This document shows positions 18,650-27,547 of a stretch of DNA of 64,000 nucleotides, piece by piece (the first letter of the stretch is position 1; every line of letters starts with the position of its first letter). Origin of the DNA: Rhodanobacter sp. PCA2. Lineage in GTDB: Bacteria; Pseudomonadota; Gammaproteobacteria; Xanthomonadales; Rhodanobacteraceae. Under the pieces are notes generated by a model, which ran no database searches, was not told where the DNA came from, and saw only the letters and a program-made list of their open reading frames with translations. The position numbers and the translations under genes are program-made. The stretch is taken from contig NZ_NJIC01000051.1 in the NCBI RefSeq assembly GCF_013620825.1, positions 1 through 64,000 of the forward strand, written 5' to 3'.

Positions 18650-19711
18650 TCAAGGTTCATGGGTCTGCGCCTGGTCGCCCGACGGCAACGGCAATGCGAC
18701 ACCCGCCTCCACCGGCACGCCCAGCACCGGCGCGCCCGCGGCGTCGAAATGCATGGGTTGCATGCGGATGTCGCGGCAGCGGTAGGCCGGCTGGCAATCC
18801 AGCCGCTCGATGGCGTGGTACAGGTTCCACCATTGGCGGCCGTCCGGCGACGGCGCGAACACCACCGAGCCCGGACCGTAGACCGTGCCGTGGTGGTCGA
18901 AGATGGGGCCGGACTTGCGCCACGCCGATGCATCCAGCGGCGAGGCGCCCGGAGCGAGTGCAAGCAGGCCGACGGCGTAGTCGTTCGGAATCCAGCTCGC
19001 GCTGCCGGAATAGGTGATGTAGGTATGGCCCGCGCGAGTGTAGCCCACCGGCCCTTCCTGGATCGGCTTGCCGCGCGTTTCCCACGGCTCGGTCGGCGTG
19101 GAGATCGCCACGGTGGGCGCGGCCACGTGCAGCGGATCGCGCATTTGCGCTAGGCAGATGCGCTGCGGGAAGCGCGAGTCGGCGTGGTCGGTGCACGACC
19201 AGGTGAGGTAGAGCTTGCCGTCGGCTGCGGTGAAGACGTCCGGATCGATCGCCCAGTGCCCGCTGGCTTCGGCCAGCGCGCCGTGTGGATGCCCGGTATC
19301 CGCTTCCGCATAGGGGCCTTCGGGACGATCCGCCACCAGCACGTAGAGCCGGTGATGGTCGTTGTCGCCGTCGTCGGCCGCGTAGTAGACGTACCAGCGG
19401 CCGTCGATGTGATGCAGCTCCGGCGCCCAGATGTCGCGGGCGTTCGGCGCCTTGTCGTCAGTGTGGTTCCAGATGCCGGTCCATGGCGCATGCGCGAGCC
19501 CGGCGAGGCTGCGCGAATGCTTGATGCAAACGTCCGCCACGCCGCATTGCGAGGCGGAGTAGTAGTAAACCCCGTCGACCCGCGTGATCCACGGGTCGCC
19601 GCCCGCGAACAGCGGATTGCGGAAGCTGGTCGCGGCAGGCGCCGCCCCCGACGACAGGGACAGCACCCAGGCCGCGAGCACGGGCACGGCACTTCGAAAG
19701 TGTCGCAACAC
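18650..19711 (-). CDS. Secreted GH43-family glycoside hydrolase, second copy
   Basis: A 353-residue exported GH43 enzyme (signal to about residue 27). Catalytic residues fit Asp in AGGDPWI, Asp in AIDPDVF and Glu in PIQEGPVGY. GTG at 19711 is chosen as start because AGGAGG lies 7 nt upstream; the ATG at 19780 would sit in spacer sequence. It follows the TonB receptor by 84 bp and is probably co-transcribed with it. It shares overall layout with the GH43 at 13450-14526 but is clearly diverged, so the two may cleave different arabinosyl or galactosyl linkages. Confidence 0.85.
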   Translation of the reverse strand: MLRHFRSAVPVLAAWVLSLSSGAAPAATSFRNPLFAGGDPWITRVDGVYYYSASQCGVADVCIKHSRSLAGLAHAPWTGIWNHTDDKAPNARDIWAPELHHIDGRWYVYYAADDGDNDHHRLYVLVADRPEGPYAEADTGHPHGALAEASGHWAIDPDVFTAADGKLYLTWSCTDHADSRFPQRICLAQMRDPLHVAAPTVAISTPTEPWETRGKPIQEGPVGYTRAGHTYITYSGSASWIPNDYAVGLLALAPGASPLDASAWRKSGPIFDHHGTVYGPGSVVFAPSPDGRQWWNLYHAIERLDCQPAYRCRDIRMQPMHFDAAGAPVLGVPVEAGVALPLPSGDQAQTHEP

Positions 19712-19795
19712 GATGTCCTCCTCGACGGTCCCGCCACGCCGCGCCCGCCGGGAAACCGGCGTGACGGGCGCAGCGGGCAACCCGGACGCTGCCGG

Positions 19796-22663
19796 TCAGA
19801 GCTTCACGCGCACGCCCATGCCCACGGAGCTGTCCTGGTAGCGCAGGTCCTGCGGCAGCGCCTGCCCCGGTCCCGCATAGGAGTGGAACTTGGCGTGCGT
19901 GAGGTTGGTGGCGTTCAGCACCACCGCCACGTTCTTGTTGATGTCGTAGCTCAGCGCCAGGTCCAGCATGTTCGCCGGCTTGTCGTACATCTGCGCGTTG
20001 CCGCCGATCAGGTTGGACGCCGCCAGGAAGAATTCCGGGAAGCGGCTGCGGTAGTTGTACGCGAGGCGCGCCGAGAATCCGTACTTCTCGTACATCAGCA
20101 CGAGGTTGTAGTTGTCCTTCGACACGTTCTGGAACGAGGTGGTGATGAAACCGGTGCCGTTGATCGCGGGCGTCTTCAGGCTGCTGTTGATGTGGGTGTA
20201 GTTCGCCTGCACGCCGAAGCCGTCCCACGGGCCGGGCAGGAAGGTGAAGAACTGCTGGTAGGCCAGCTCGACGCCGTCCAGGTGGCCCGCGCCCGCGCTC
20301 TGCGGACCGGAGATCAGGTAGTTGATGCCGCCGATGTTCTGCTCGAACGTGTAGTTTTCGATGTAGCCGGTGATGTCGTGGTAGAACACGCCGCCGGTCA
20401 GCGAGCCGGACTTGCTGAAGTACCACTCCAGCGTCGCGTCGTAGCTGTTCGACTTGGTCGGCTTCAGGTAGGCATTGCCGCCGCCGCCGCTGGCGATGGT
20501 GTTCGCGGTGGGCGGGCTCAGCGTGAGCGAGGGGTTGAGCTGGCCGAAGTCCGGGTACTGGATGGTCTTGCCGGCCGACAGGCGCATCTGCAGCGAGTCG
20601 GTGAAGTGCAGGTTGAACGTGGCGTTCGGCAGCACGTGGTTTTCGTCGGTGTTCAACGTGATCGGCGAGTACACCGCGCTGGAGCTGTCGTAGGTGTAGG
20701 CGTTGAGGTTGCGCTTCACCTTCTCCAGCCGCACGCCGAACACGCCGTCGAACGGCAGCCCGAACAGCTCGTTGCCGTAGTTCATCTGGGCGTAGCCCGA
20801 GTAGGTCTTTTCGCCGATGTTGAAGTAATGCCCCTGCTGCGCCGGAAGCTTGCCGGACCCAAGCCCGTAATAGGCGCGGATGGCGTTCTGGTTGTTCATC
20901 AGGTAGTCGTAGCAGCCGGTGAGCGCGCCGTCGGGCACGGCCGGCATGGTGGGGATGTTGCAGAAGTACGAGGAGCCGAACACCGCGACCGCCTGGTTGG
21001 CCGGGTTGGGCTGGCCGTTCGGCAGGTAGGCGCCGCCGGGCGGGCCCATGCCCAGCTGCGCGCCGGACGCCTTCACCGTGGTGTCGGAGTAGCGCAGGCC
21101 GAAGTCCAGCGAGCTGAAGAAGCTGCCGTTGATGTCGAAGTTGCCGTCGCCGCGCCAGGCGGTCTGGTTGGCCTTGTTGTTGTTCCAGGCCTGGAACAGG
21201 CCGTTGAGGTAGAACTGCGACGGATTCAGCTGCGGGTTGCCGGCGAAGCCGAAGTTGTTCGGCGCCTTGTAGTTGAAGGTCAACGGGTTGCTGTACGCGT
21301 CCATCAGCGTATCGACCACGAAGTTGTCGTTCTCGAAGCTGGAGCCGTTCAGGCTCAAATCGCTGGACAGGGTGAGGCGGCCGCTGTGCCACTTCACGCC
21401 CAGTGCGTTCTGGCTGTTGTGCCCCCAGTCCCGGTGCGCCTGGGTGCTGGTGAAGCCGTAGAAGTTGCCGGTGAACTGGGCGCTGCTCAGCGGGCACACG
21501 GTCTGCCCGAAGTAGGGCGAGCCGGCCAGGCCGATCGGGAAGCAGCCGCCGCCGGTGGTGTATTGCGACAGCGTGCCCACGCCGACCGGCACCGTGCCAT
21601 AGAACGGCTGGCTGTACTTCTCGGAAATCCAGGTGTAGATGCCTTCCAGATAGACTTCGGTGCTGTCGTTCGGCTTCCACTGCAGGGCGTAGTTCGCCTC
21701 GGGCCGCTGGCGGTAGCCGACGTTGTAGTTCGCGCCGTAGGAGTTGTTGCCCACCAGCAGGTTGCCGTTGCTGGTGCGCACGGGCTGGCCGCCGGGGTTG
21801 GTGAGCACCCGGGTCAGGTTGTTGTCCACGAACGCGACGTTGTAGTCGTAGTGCATCGTGGTGAGGCCGGTGTTCAGCAGCGCGCCGAACTCGCCGATGT
21901 CCGTGCTCCAGCGGTCGCTGAGCAGGAAGCTTCCGGTGGGATCGGTGCTGCCGCCGTACTTCTGGTGCGTGCCGGTCATCGTCGCGGCGATCTTGAAGCC
22001 GTCGAAGTCGAACGGGCGGAACGTGCGCACGTTGACCGTGCCGGCGATGCCGCCGGTGATCATGCTGGCTTCGGTGGTCTTGTAGACGTCCAGGCCGCTC
22101 ACCGCGGTCGCCGGCAGGTCCTGGAACGAGAAGCCGCGGCCGCCCGCGTTGAAGAGCTGGCGCCCGTTCAACGTGGTCACCACGTTGGGCAGGCCGCGCA
22201 CCACCACGCTCGAGGTCTCGCCGGTGAAGCCCTGCGCCACCTGCACGCCGGTGACGCGCTGCAGCGCGTCGGCCACCGTGTTGTCGGGCAGCTTGCCGAT
22301 GTCCTCGGCCACCACCGAGTCGACCACCATGCGGGAGTTCTGCTTGATCGACTGCGCGCTCTCCAGGCTGCTGCGCAGCGGCGACACGTTCACCGTGGAC
22401 AAGGTGATCGCGTTGGCCTGCTTTGCCTCGTCTTCGCGACGCTTGCGGGCTTCCGTCGAGGTGTCCGAACCGCTGGCGGCGGTCTGTGGCGTGGTCTGCG
22501 CCGCGGCGTCGGCAGCGCTTGCCGTGGCCGCGGCGGCATCCGTGCTCCGGGCTGCGGCCGTCGCCGCGGGGGCGGCATCGCTCGCATGCGCAGGGAACAG
22601 GCAGCCAGCGATCGCGCTGGCCAGCAGCGTCGTCGTGCAGGTAACCAGAATCGGGTGCTTCAT
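19796..22663 (-). CDS. TonB-dependent receptor, Xanthomonas/Caulobacter type, for oligosaccharide uptake
   Basis: A 955-residue outer-membrane receptor. After the signal peptide and an Ala/Thr-rich linker (about residues 25-70), the plug domain shows IGKLPDNTVADALQRVTGVQV, a signature of the TonB-Xanth-Caul group. The C-terminal barrel ends in VGMGVRVKL with aromatic-rich strands. The start at 22663 has GGGGAG upstream. Its promoter region holds a FadR-type operator within a perfect palindrome (22841-22855). Neighbouring GH43, esterase and sulfatase genes suggest it imports arabinose/galactose-containing oligosaccharides; the substrate is inferred. Confidence 0.9.
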   Translation of the reverse strand: MKHPILVTCTTTLLASAIAGCLFPAHASDAAPAATAAARSTDAAAATASAADAAAQTTPQTAASGSDTSTEARKRREDEAKQANAITLSTVNVSPLRSSLESAQSIKQNSRMVVDSVVAEDIGKLPDNTVADALQRVTGVQVAQGFTGETSSVVVRGLPNVVTTLNGRQLFNAGGRGFSFQDLPATAVSGLDVYKTTEASMITGGIAGTVNVRTFRPFDFDGFKIAATMTGTHQKYGGSTDPTGSFLLSDRWSTDIGEFGALLNTGLTTMHYDYNVAFVDNNLTRVLTNPGGQPVRTSNGNLLVGNNSYGANYNVGYRQRPEANYALQWKPNDSTEVYLEGIYTWISEKYSQPFYGTVPVGVGTLSQYTTGGGCFPIGLAGSPYFGQTVCPLSSAQFTGNFYGFTSTQAHRDWGHNSQNALGVKWHSGRLTLSSDLSLNGSSFENDNFVVDTLMDAYSNPLTFNYKAPNNFGFAGNPQLNPSQFYLNGLFQAWNNNKANQTAWRGDGNFDINGSFFSSLDFGLRYSDTTVKASGAQLGMGPPGGAYLPNGQPNPANQAVAVFGSSYFCNIPTMPAVPDGALTGCYDYLMNNQNAIRAYYGLGSGKLPAQQGHYFNIGEKTYSGYAQMNYGNELFGLPFDGVFGVRLEKVKRNLNAYTYDSSSAVYSPITLNTDENHVLPNATFNLHFTDSLQMRLSAGKTIQYPDFGQLNPSLTLSPPTANTIASGGGGNAYLKPTKSNSYDATLEWYFSKSGSLTGGVFYHDITGYIENYTFEQNIGGINYLISGPQSAGAGHLDGVELAYQQFFTFLPGPWDGFGVQANYTHINSSLKTPAINGTGFITTSFQNVSKDNYNLVLMYEKYGFSARLAYNYRSRFPEFFLAASNLIGGNAQMYDKPANMLDLALSYDINKNVAVVLNATNLTHAKFHSYAGPGQALPQDLRYQDSSVGMGVRVKL

Positions 22664-22838
22664 GGATGTCTCCCCAAGTTTTGCCGTGCTTGTGACGGTT
22701 GGAAAGGACGCGGTCATCGCCCCGTGGCCCGGGCATTCACCCGGTCCGGCACTCCCTTGCCGCGCCCTTCGAAGGATCGCCAGCCATCCCGGAATCACGC
22801 TGGAAGCCGGCGGGCAACAATAGTCCGACAATTTCTAT

Positions 22839-22855
22839 TTGTCATACTATATGAC
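22839..22855 (-). promoter_or_regulatory. FadR-type operator upstream of the polysaccharide TonB receptor
   Basis: GTCATACTATATGAC (22841-22855) is a perfect inverted repeat with a 3-nt centre. TTGTCATACTA (22839-22849) matches the FadR-subfamily consensus TnGTnnnACnA at every fixed position. It overlaps a -10-like element for the minus-strand gene, which would suit repression by the dgoR product. Confidence 0.6.
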
Positions 22856-22933
22856 TAACGATGCAACACTTGCGCCGGCTTGTCATGCTGCAGCGCACCG
22901 TATGATTCGACGCAATTTTCTGCGCGATTCCCA

Positions 22934-22966
22934 AATGAAAACGCCTGCTTTTCGGACGTTTTCATT
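22934..22966 (-). terminator. AT-rich hairpin downstream of the sulfatase gene
   Basis: Perfect 10-bp arms (22934-22943 and 22957-22966) lie about 110 nt beyond the sulfatase stop. The arm ends in T-rich sequence, so it could end the sulfatase transcript; this is not certain. Confidence 0.45.
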
Positions 22967-23076
22967 CCCTTTCGCAAGGCCTGCAAATGGGCAATACCCG
23001 CTGGTATGTGCATGCCTCGGAACCCGGCCAGACCCTGCCTGGTTTACGCGGGAACGAGCGATGAAAAGAAAGACGG

Positions 23077-24777
23077 CTAGGGCACGAAAGCCACCGGATG
23101 CCGCTCGCCTCGCCGGTGCGGGGCGTACCAGTTGTGCGGGGTGGCCCACTTCGTCCGGTACTTCTCGAATTGCACTTCGCTGTTCGCCTGCGGACCAGTG
23201 GGAAGACTGTCCGTGTTCCTGATCGTCCACATCGCCAGTTCCGCCATCAGCGCAGCCTGTTCCGCCGCGAAGCGCGGATCGCCGAACAGGTTTTCCAGTT
23301 CGTCCGGATCCTTTTCCAGATCGTGGAACTGGCCGTAACCCATCATGTCGAAGACGAGCTTCCATTTGCCCATCCTGACCATGCGCTGGCAGCCGCTCTG
23401 CGTGACTCCGTTCAATTCGTCCCAGCCGGTTTTCCCGGTGCGGGCGATGGAAACCGGCATCCTGTCCTCGCGCTCGTAATACAGGCCGCCGAGACCCGCT
23501 TCCGCATAGATGCTGCGGAATTCGGCCGCGGGATAGTCTTCGCCGCGAATGAGCGGAAGCAGGCTGCGCCCCTGCACGCCGCGCGGAATCGGCGCTCCCA
23601 TGATTTCGCATATCGTCGGCATCACGTCGGCGAGCGAAACGAAATTGTTCTCGCCCACGCTTTTCTCCGCGTGGAAGCCGGGGCCGCACCAGAACATGGG
23701 GACGTGGATCAGGGTCTCCGGCATGCCCACGCCTTTCCGGGCGAGTCCGTATTTCATCAGGTAATCGCCGTGGTCCGATATCCGGGCGATCACGGTGTTG
23801 TCCAGCAGGCCCTTCTCCTTCAAATGATCGACAAGGCGGCCCACCTGGTCGTCGATCATGCGCAGCGAGCCGAGGTAATTCGAGAGATAGCGGCTCCAGA
23901 GTTTGTTCGTCGCCGGGAACCCGTCGATCTCCAGGTCGTGCAGCCATTCGGCGCGATAGCCCAGCCTCTTGAGATCGCCCAGACCGGCGCGCGGCTCCGG
24001 GATGCTTGCCGGCGGGAACATGTCCCAGTAGGGCGCCGGCACCTGTTCGGGATCGTGCGGATCGGGGAACGACACTTCCAGGAAGAACGGCTGCGCCCCC
24101 GCCTGATCGATGAAGTCGATGGCGTCGGTCACGATGCGATGGGAAAACTGCGCCTCCACCGGAAACGGCGTGGGCGTGGTCGACACGTTGAACTCGAGCG
24201 CATCGAGCCAGCGCTCGTACGCATCCAGCATCTTCCTGTCGCCGTTCGTCCTGTCGCCGCGGGTATGGTTGTAGATCCGCCAGAAATCGACTTTCTCCGG
24301 CCCGAGGTAGGTGTGGTTCTTGCCGACCAGGCCGGTCCTGTAGCCGCACGATGCCGCCACGTCGTAGATGTCGCGCTCGAAGAACACGGCGTCGCTCATG
24401 TAGTTCGAGCGCACCCGGTGCGCGCTCGGCCAGCGCCCGGTGAAGATCGAGGTCCGGCTCGGCATGCATGCAGGCATCGTGCAGTAGGCCTTCGTGAAAT
24501 CCACGCCTTCGGAGGCCAGCCGATCCATGATCGGCATCGTGTCGAACGGATATCCGTAGCGCTTCGACAGCCCCGCCGTGTTCTGGTCGTCCATCAGCAG
24601 GATGACGTTGGGGCGGCGCGCCTGGCCGGCGCCGGACGCCTCGCCCGCCGCCATCGACGCAGCGCCCGCCCTGGCGACGCCCGCGCCAGCGGCAACCGCG
24701 GCTACGGCCGCACCTGCGGAGGTCAGCCGCAGAAAGTCGCGGCGATTCATTTTCCCGGCCTGGCCTTGATCGTTCAT
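23077..24777 (-). CDS. Tat-exported Cys-type sulfatase
   Basis: A 566-residue alkaline-phosphatase-superfamily sulfatase. The N-terminus MNRRDFLRLTSAG is a twin-arginine signal. The active-site signature CMPSRTSIFTGR (Cys near residue 104) is the C-x-P-S-R motif whose Cys is converted to formylglycine. MDDQ near residue 62 and SDHGDYLMKYG provide metal ligands. The substrate is probably a sulfated sugar, given the adjacent carbohydrate genes. ATG 24777 is used; ATG 24750, directly at the Tat motif, is an alternative. The transcript is separated from the upstream hydrolase gene by a strong terminator. No maturase gene is in the window. Confidence 0.88.
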   Translation of the reverse strand: MNDQGQAGKMNRRDFLRLTSAGAAVAAVAAGAGVARAGAASMAAGEASGAGQARRPNVILLMDDQNTAGLSKRYGYPFDTMPIMDRLASEGVDFTKAYCTMPACMPSRTSIFTGRWPSAHRVRSNYMSDAVFFERDIYDVAASCGYRTGLVGKNHTYLGPEKVDFWRIYNHTRGDRTNGDRKMLDAYERWLDALEFNVSTTPTPFPVEAQFSHRIVTDAIDFIDQAGAQPFFLEVSFPDPHDPEQVPAPYWDMFPPASIPEPRAGLGDLKRLGYRAEWLHDLEIDGFPATNKLWSRYLSNYLGSLRMIDDQVGRLVDHLKEKGLLDNTVIARISDHGDYLMKYGLARKGVGMPETLIHVPMFWCGPGFHAEKSVGENNFVSLADVMPTICEIMGAPIPRGVQGRSLLPLIRGEDYPAAEFRSIYAEAGLGGLYYEREDRMPVSIARTGKTGWDELNGVTQSGCQRMVRMGKWKLVFDMMGYGQFHDLEKDPDELENLFGDPRFAAEQAALMAELAMWTIRNTDSLPTGPQANSEVQFEKYRTKWATPHNWYAPHRRGERHPVAFVP

Positions 24778-24875
24778 TCGACTCTCCAAGATGCACTGAA
24801 GATTTCTGGAACCCGGTGATCCGTTGACTCGCTTCAAGATCGCCGTCGAGCCATCGGCGCTTCGCGCATCCCTTC

Positions 24876-24911
24876 AAAGCGAAACGCCCGGCTTGCCGGG
24901 CGTTTCGCTTT
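24876..24911 (-). terminator. Strong terminator of the galM-hydrolase transcript
   Basis: A perfect 16-bp stem (24876-24891 and 24896-24911) with CTTG loop has arms AAAGCGAAAC... and ...GTTTCGCTTT. It lies about 48 nt past the hydrolase stop and ahead of the sulfatase start, so the sulfatase is a separate transcription unit. Confidence 0.85.
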
Positions 24912-24958
24912 CCATGCATGGGGCCACCCGTGCGGAAAAGGCCCGCTGTGCACCAGCC

Positions 24959-26122
24959 TCAGAGGCCCAGCGCAGTCGCCGGCACCACGCCCCTGGGCGA
25001 GTGGGTGAGCGCGCGGATGATCTGCGCCTCGCGCTCGCGGTAGGGCTTGCCGTCGGCATGCAGCAGGTCGTGGAACCACAGCGTCGGCTGCTGCAGCGTG
25101 TAGGGGCGCTGCCAGGAATCCCACGGCAGGATGGTCTGCGACTTGCCGCTCACGAAGCCCCAGTTGACCATGCCCACGTCGAGCTTCTTGGCCAGCGGCA
25201 TCACGCCGTCGATGGTGGAGCCGGCGCCGCGCGCCATGTACTCGGTGCAGATCAGCGGCCGCCCGTAGGGCTTCAGCTGCTCCACGCGCTTGAGGAAATC
25301 CTCGGGCCAGCCGTAGTTGTGGAAAGTGATGATGTCGGACTTCTCGACCTGGGTGCGCTCGATGGCGTCCAGATGTCCCGACGGACTCCAGTCCGGGTGA
25401 TCCCACAGGCCGCTGGTGAGCGGCTGGCTCGGGTGCATGCCGCGCGCCCAGTCGAACACCTGCGGCAGCAGTTCGGCCACGCGCTCGAACTTGTCCTTCG
25501 GCTCGCGCGCGTCGTAGTCGCCGCCGCCGGGATTGTTCGGCTCGTTCCACATGTCCCAGGCGAGGATGCGGTCGTCCTTGGCGAAGCTGCCCACGATGTC
25601 CTTCACGTACTGCTCGAAGCGCGGGTACTGGCTGCGGTCGCTCATCGCCACGCCCGGCGACTGCACCCAGCCGGAGTTGTGCACGCCGGGAATCGGCGGA
25701 TGCTGGGGACCGAGCACGGGCTCCGGGTCCCAGCAGGAATCGAACAGCACGAAGATCGGCTTGATGTGGTGCTTCGCCGCGATCGTCAGGAACTGGTCGA
25801 TGCGCTGCTTGAAGCCCGCCGCGTCCTGCTTCCACAGCAGGTCGTGCAGGAACACGCGCATGGTGTTCATGCCCAGCGACTGCGCCCAGCCCAGCTCCTC
25901 GTCGATGCGCTTCGGATCGAAGGTGGCGGCCTGCCACATCTCCAGCTCGTTGATGGCGTCGGAGGGGACGTAGTTGCTGCCGGCCGGCCACGGCTGCTTC
26001 GCGTACCAGGCGTTCGCCTGGGCTTTCGACCAGCGGGCGGGAACCGCCGAATCGGCGCGCGCCGGGCTGGCCGTGACGGCCATGGCCAAGGCGAGCAGCA
26101 GACAGGACAATGCGTGTTTCAT
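24959..26122 (-). CDS. Secreted clan GH-A-type glycoside hydrolase (cellulase-family fold)
   Basis: A 387-residue exported (beta/alpha)8 hydrolase (signal peptide ending ARA, residue 23). Predicted acid/base is Glu194 in AWDMWNEPNN and nucleophile Glu294 in LICTEYMARG, both at strand ends as in GH5-like enzymes. Other pocket residues lie in LGMNTMRVFLHD and ITFHNYGWPE. I cannot assign a CAZy family; related proteins are often labelled 1,4-beta-xylanase or cellulase. The start has GGGAGG upstream. It follows galM by 82 bp, so it likely belongs to the same operator-controlled transcript and attacks the backbone or side chains of the target polymer. Confidence 0.78.
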   Translation of the reverse strand: MKHALSCLLLALAMAVTASPARADSAVPARWSKAQANAWYAKQPWPAGSNYVPSDAINELEMWQAATFDPKRIDEELGWAQSLGMNTMRVFLHDLLWKQDAAGFKQRIDQFLTIAAKHHIKPIFVLFDSCWDPEPVLGPQHPPIPGVHNSGWVQSPGVAMSDRSQYPRFEQYVKDIVGSFAKDDRILAWDMWNEPNNPGGGDYDAREPKDKFERVAELLPQVFDWARGMHPSQPLTSGLWDHPDWSPSGHLDAIERTQVEKSDIITFHNYGWPEDFLKRVEQLKPYGRPLICTEYMARGAGSTIDGVMPLAKKLDVGMVNWGFVSGKSQTILPWDSWQRPYTLQQPTLWFHDLLHADGKPYREREAQIIRALTHSPRGVVPATALGL

Positions 26123-26204
26123 GGAACCTCCCGTGACGGCGGCCAGGCTGGCCGCCCGTGGGGCCCGCCAGCAGCGACGGGCCGGACTACTGTGCCGCCA
26201 TGCC

Positions 26205-27353
26205 TCAGTGCGCCGCGTCGTGCTCGACCGAGAAGCGGTAGACGATGTGGTTGCGGTAGGTCTGTCCCGGCGCCAGGCGCCCGGAGCCGAACGCCGGATG
26301 GTTGGGCGTATCCGGGAACTGCTGCGGCTCCAGCACGAAGGCATCGCCCTGGCGGTAGACGCGCCCCGACGTGCCCGTGCTGGTGCCGTCGAGGAAGTTG
26401 CCCGAATAGAACTGCAGGCCGGGCTGCGCGGAATACAAGGTCAGCACGCGACCACTGTGCGGGTCCGCCACCTTGGCCACCATGCGCGGCTGCGCCGCCC
26501 CGGTGCGGCTGATCACCCAGTTCATGTCGTAGCCTCGGCCGAGCAGCAGTTGTGCTTCCTTGCCGTCGCGGATGTCCTGGCCGATCGGCTTGCCCGCGCG
26601 GAAGTCGTAGACGGTGCCGGCCACCGGACGGAACTCGCCGGTGGGAATCAGCGTGGCGTCCACCGGGGTGATGCTGTCGCCGGGAATGGTGAGGATGTCG
26701 TGGTAGATCGTGCCGGAGCCTTCGCCGCCCAGGTTCCAGTAGGTGTGGTTGCTGAGGTTGACGATGGTGGGCTTGTCGGTGGTCGCGCTGTAGTCGATGT
26801 CCAGCTCGTGATCGGCCTTCAGCGTGTAGGTGGCCGTGGCGGTGAGCGTGCCCGGGAAACCCTGGTCGCCGTCGGGGCTCACGTATTGCAGCGTGACGCT
26901 GGGCTCGGGGCCCTTCACCACTTTCACGACGCTCCACACCACCTTGTCGAAACCCTTCACGCCGCCGTGCAGGGCGTTCGGGCCGTCGTTGAGGGTGAGC
27001 TGGTAGCTCTTGCCGTCCAGCGCGAAACGCCCGTGCCCGATGCGGTTGGCGTAACGCCCCACGGTGGAGCCGAAGTACTGCGGCTTGGCCAGGTAATCCT
27101 GCAGGTTCGGATAGGCCAGCACCACGTCGGCCAGCTTGCCGTGGCGATCCGGCAGCATCAGCGACTGCAGGCTGGCGCCGAGGCTGATCACCCGCGCGGT
27201 GAAGCCGTGGCCGTCGTCCAGCGTCACCACCTCGACCTTCTGTCCATCCGGCATGCTGCCGAAGGTGGCGCGCGTGGCGTCGCTCGCCTGCGCCAGCGGA
27301 GCTGCGGCCAGCAGCGACATCAGGAGGACGTTTGCGGCGAGGCTTCGGTTCAT
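26205..27353 (-). CDS. galM: Periplasmic aldose 1-epimerase (galactose mutarotase)
   Basis: A 382-residue mutarotase with signal peptide (to about residue 24, AQA-SD), so it acts outside the cytoplasm. It interconverts alpha and beta anomers of galactose (also arabinose or glucose). Motifs include NRIGHGRF, catalytic His in NDGPNALHGG and NLSNHTYWNLGG, and a C-terminal Glu region FVLEPQQFPDTPNHPAF. The start at 27353 has AGGA 7 nt upstream. The 194-bp divergent region to the polymerase-like gene carries the FadR-type operator (27411-27421). It would provide the anomer preferred by the galactose dehydrogenase or transporter. Confidence 0.9.
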   Translation of the reverse strand: MNRSLAANVLLMSLLAAAPLAQASDATRATFGSMPDGQKVEVVTLDDGHGFTARVISLGASLQSLMLPDRHGKLADVVLAYPNLQDYLAKPQYFGSTVGRYANRIGHGRFALDGKSYQLTLNDGPNALHGGVKGFDKVVWSVVKVVKGPEPSVTLQYVSPDGDQGFPGTLTATATYTLKADHELDIDYSATTDKPTIVNLSNHTYWNLGGEGSGTIYHDILTIPGDSITPVDATLIPTGEFRPVAGTVYDFRAGKPIGQDIRDGKEAQLLLGRGYDMNWVISRTGAAQPRMVAKVADPHSGRVLTLYSAQPGLQFYSGNFLDGTSTGTSGRVYRQGDAFVLEPQQFPDTPNHPAFGSGRLAPGQTYRNHIVYRFSVEHDAAH

Positions 27354-27404
27354 GGTGATTCCTGCCCTGGGCATGGGTGGGTGACTGAAACAGACATGAA
27401 CGAG

Positions 27405-27421
27405 AACATATAATAAGACAA
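27405..27421 (-). promoter_or_regulatory. FadR-type operator upstream of galM
   Basis: On the minus strand AATTGTCTTATTATATG matches the TonB-receptor site ATTTGTCATACTATATG in 14 of 17 positions. TTGTCTTATTA fits TnGTnnnACnA in 5 of 6. It lies about 50-70 nt before the galM start in locally AT-rich DNA. Confidence 0.55.
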
Positions 27422-27547
27422 TTGACAAGCTGCATGGCCGCATTGCCGCGCGCTCACGCGCGCCTGCGGGGCCTTCCTCGCGGCACTGTCTCCGCCCCTG
27501 CGACGGGTGCAAGCTATACCGCCCGGCTCGCCCCGGAAAGTACGGCC

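Larger units (their letters stand above)
22664..23076. other. 413-bp regulatory gap between TonB receptor and sulfatase genes
   Basis: It contains the operator palindrome at 22841-22855, a -10-like TATAGT on the minus strand inside it, and an AT-rich hairpin with arms AATGAAAACG (22934-22943) and CGTTTTCATT (22957-22966). That hairpin may terminate the sulfatase transcript. No gene is supported. Confidence 0.6.

Noticed and set aside
19184-22858. 1224-residue plus-strand frame across the TonB receptor
   Set aside because: Antisense to a receptor and GH43 gene with clear signatures; the translation is Val/Arg/His-rich and shows no motif.
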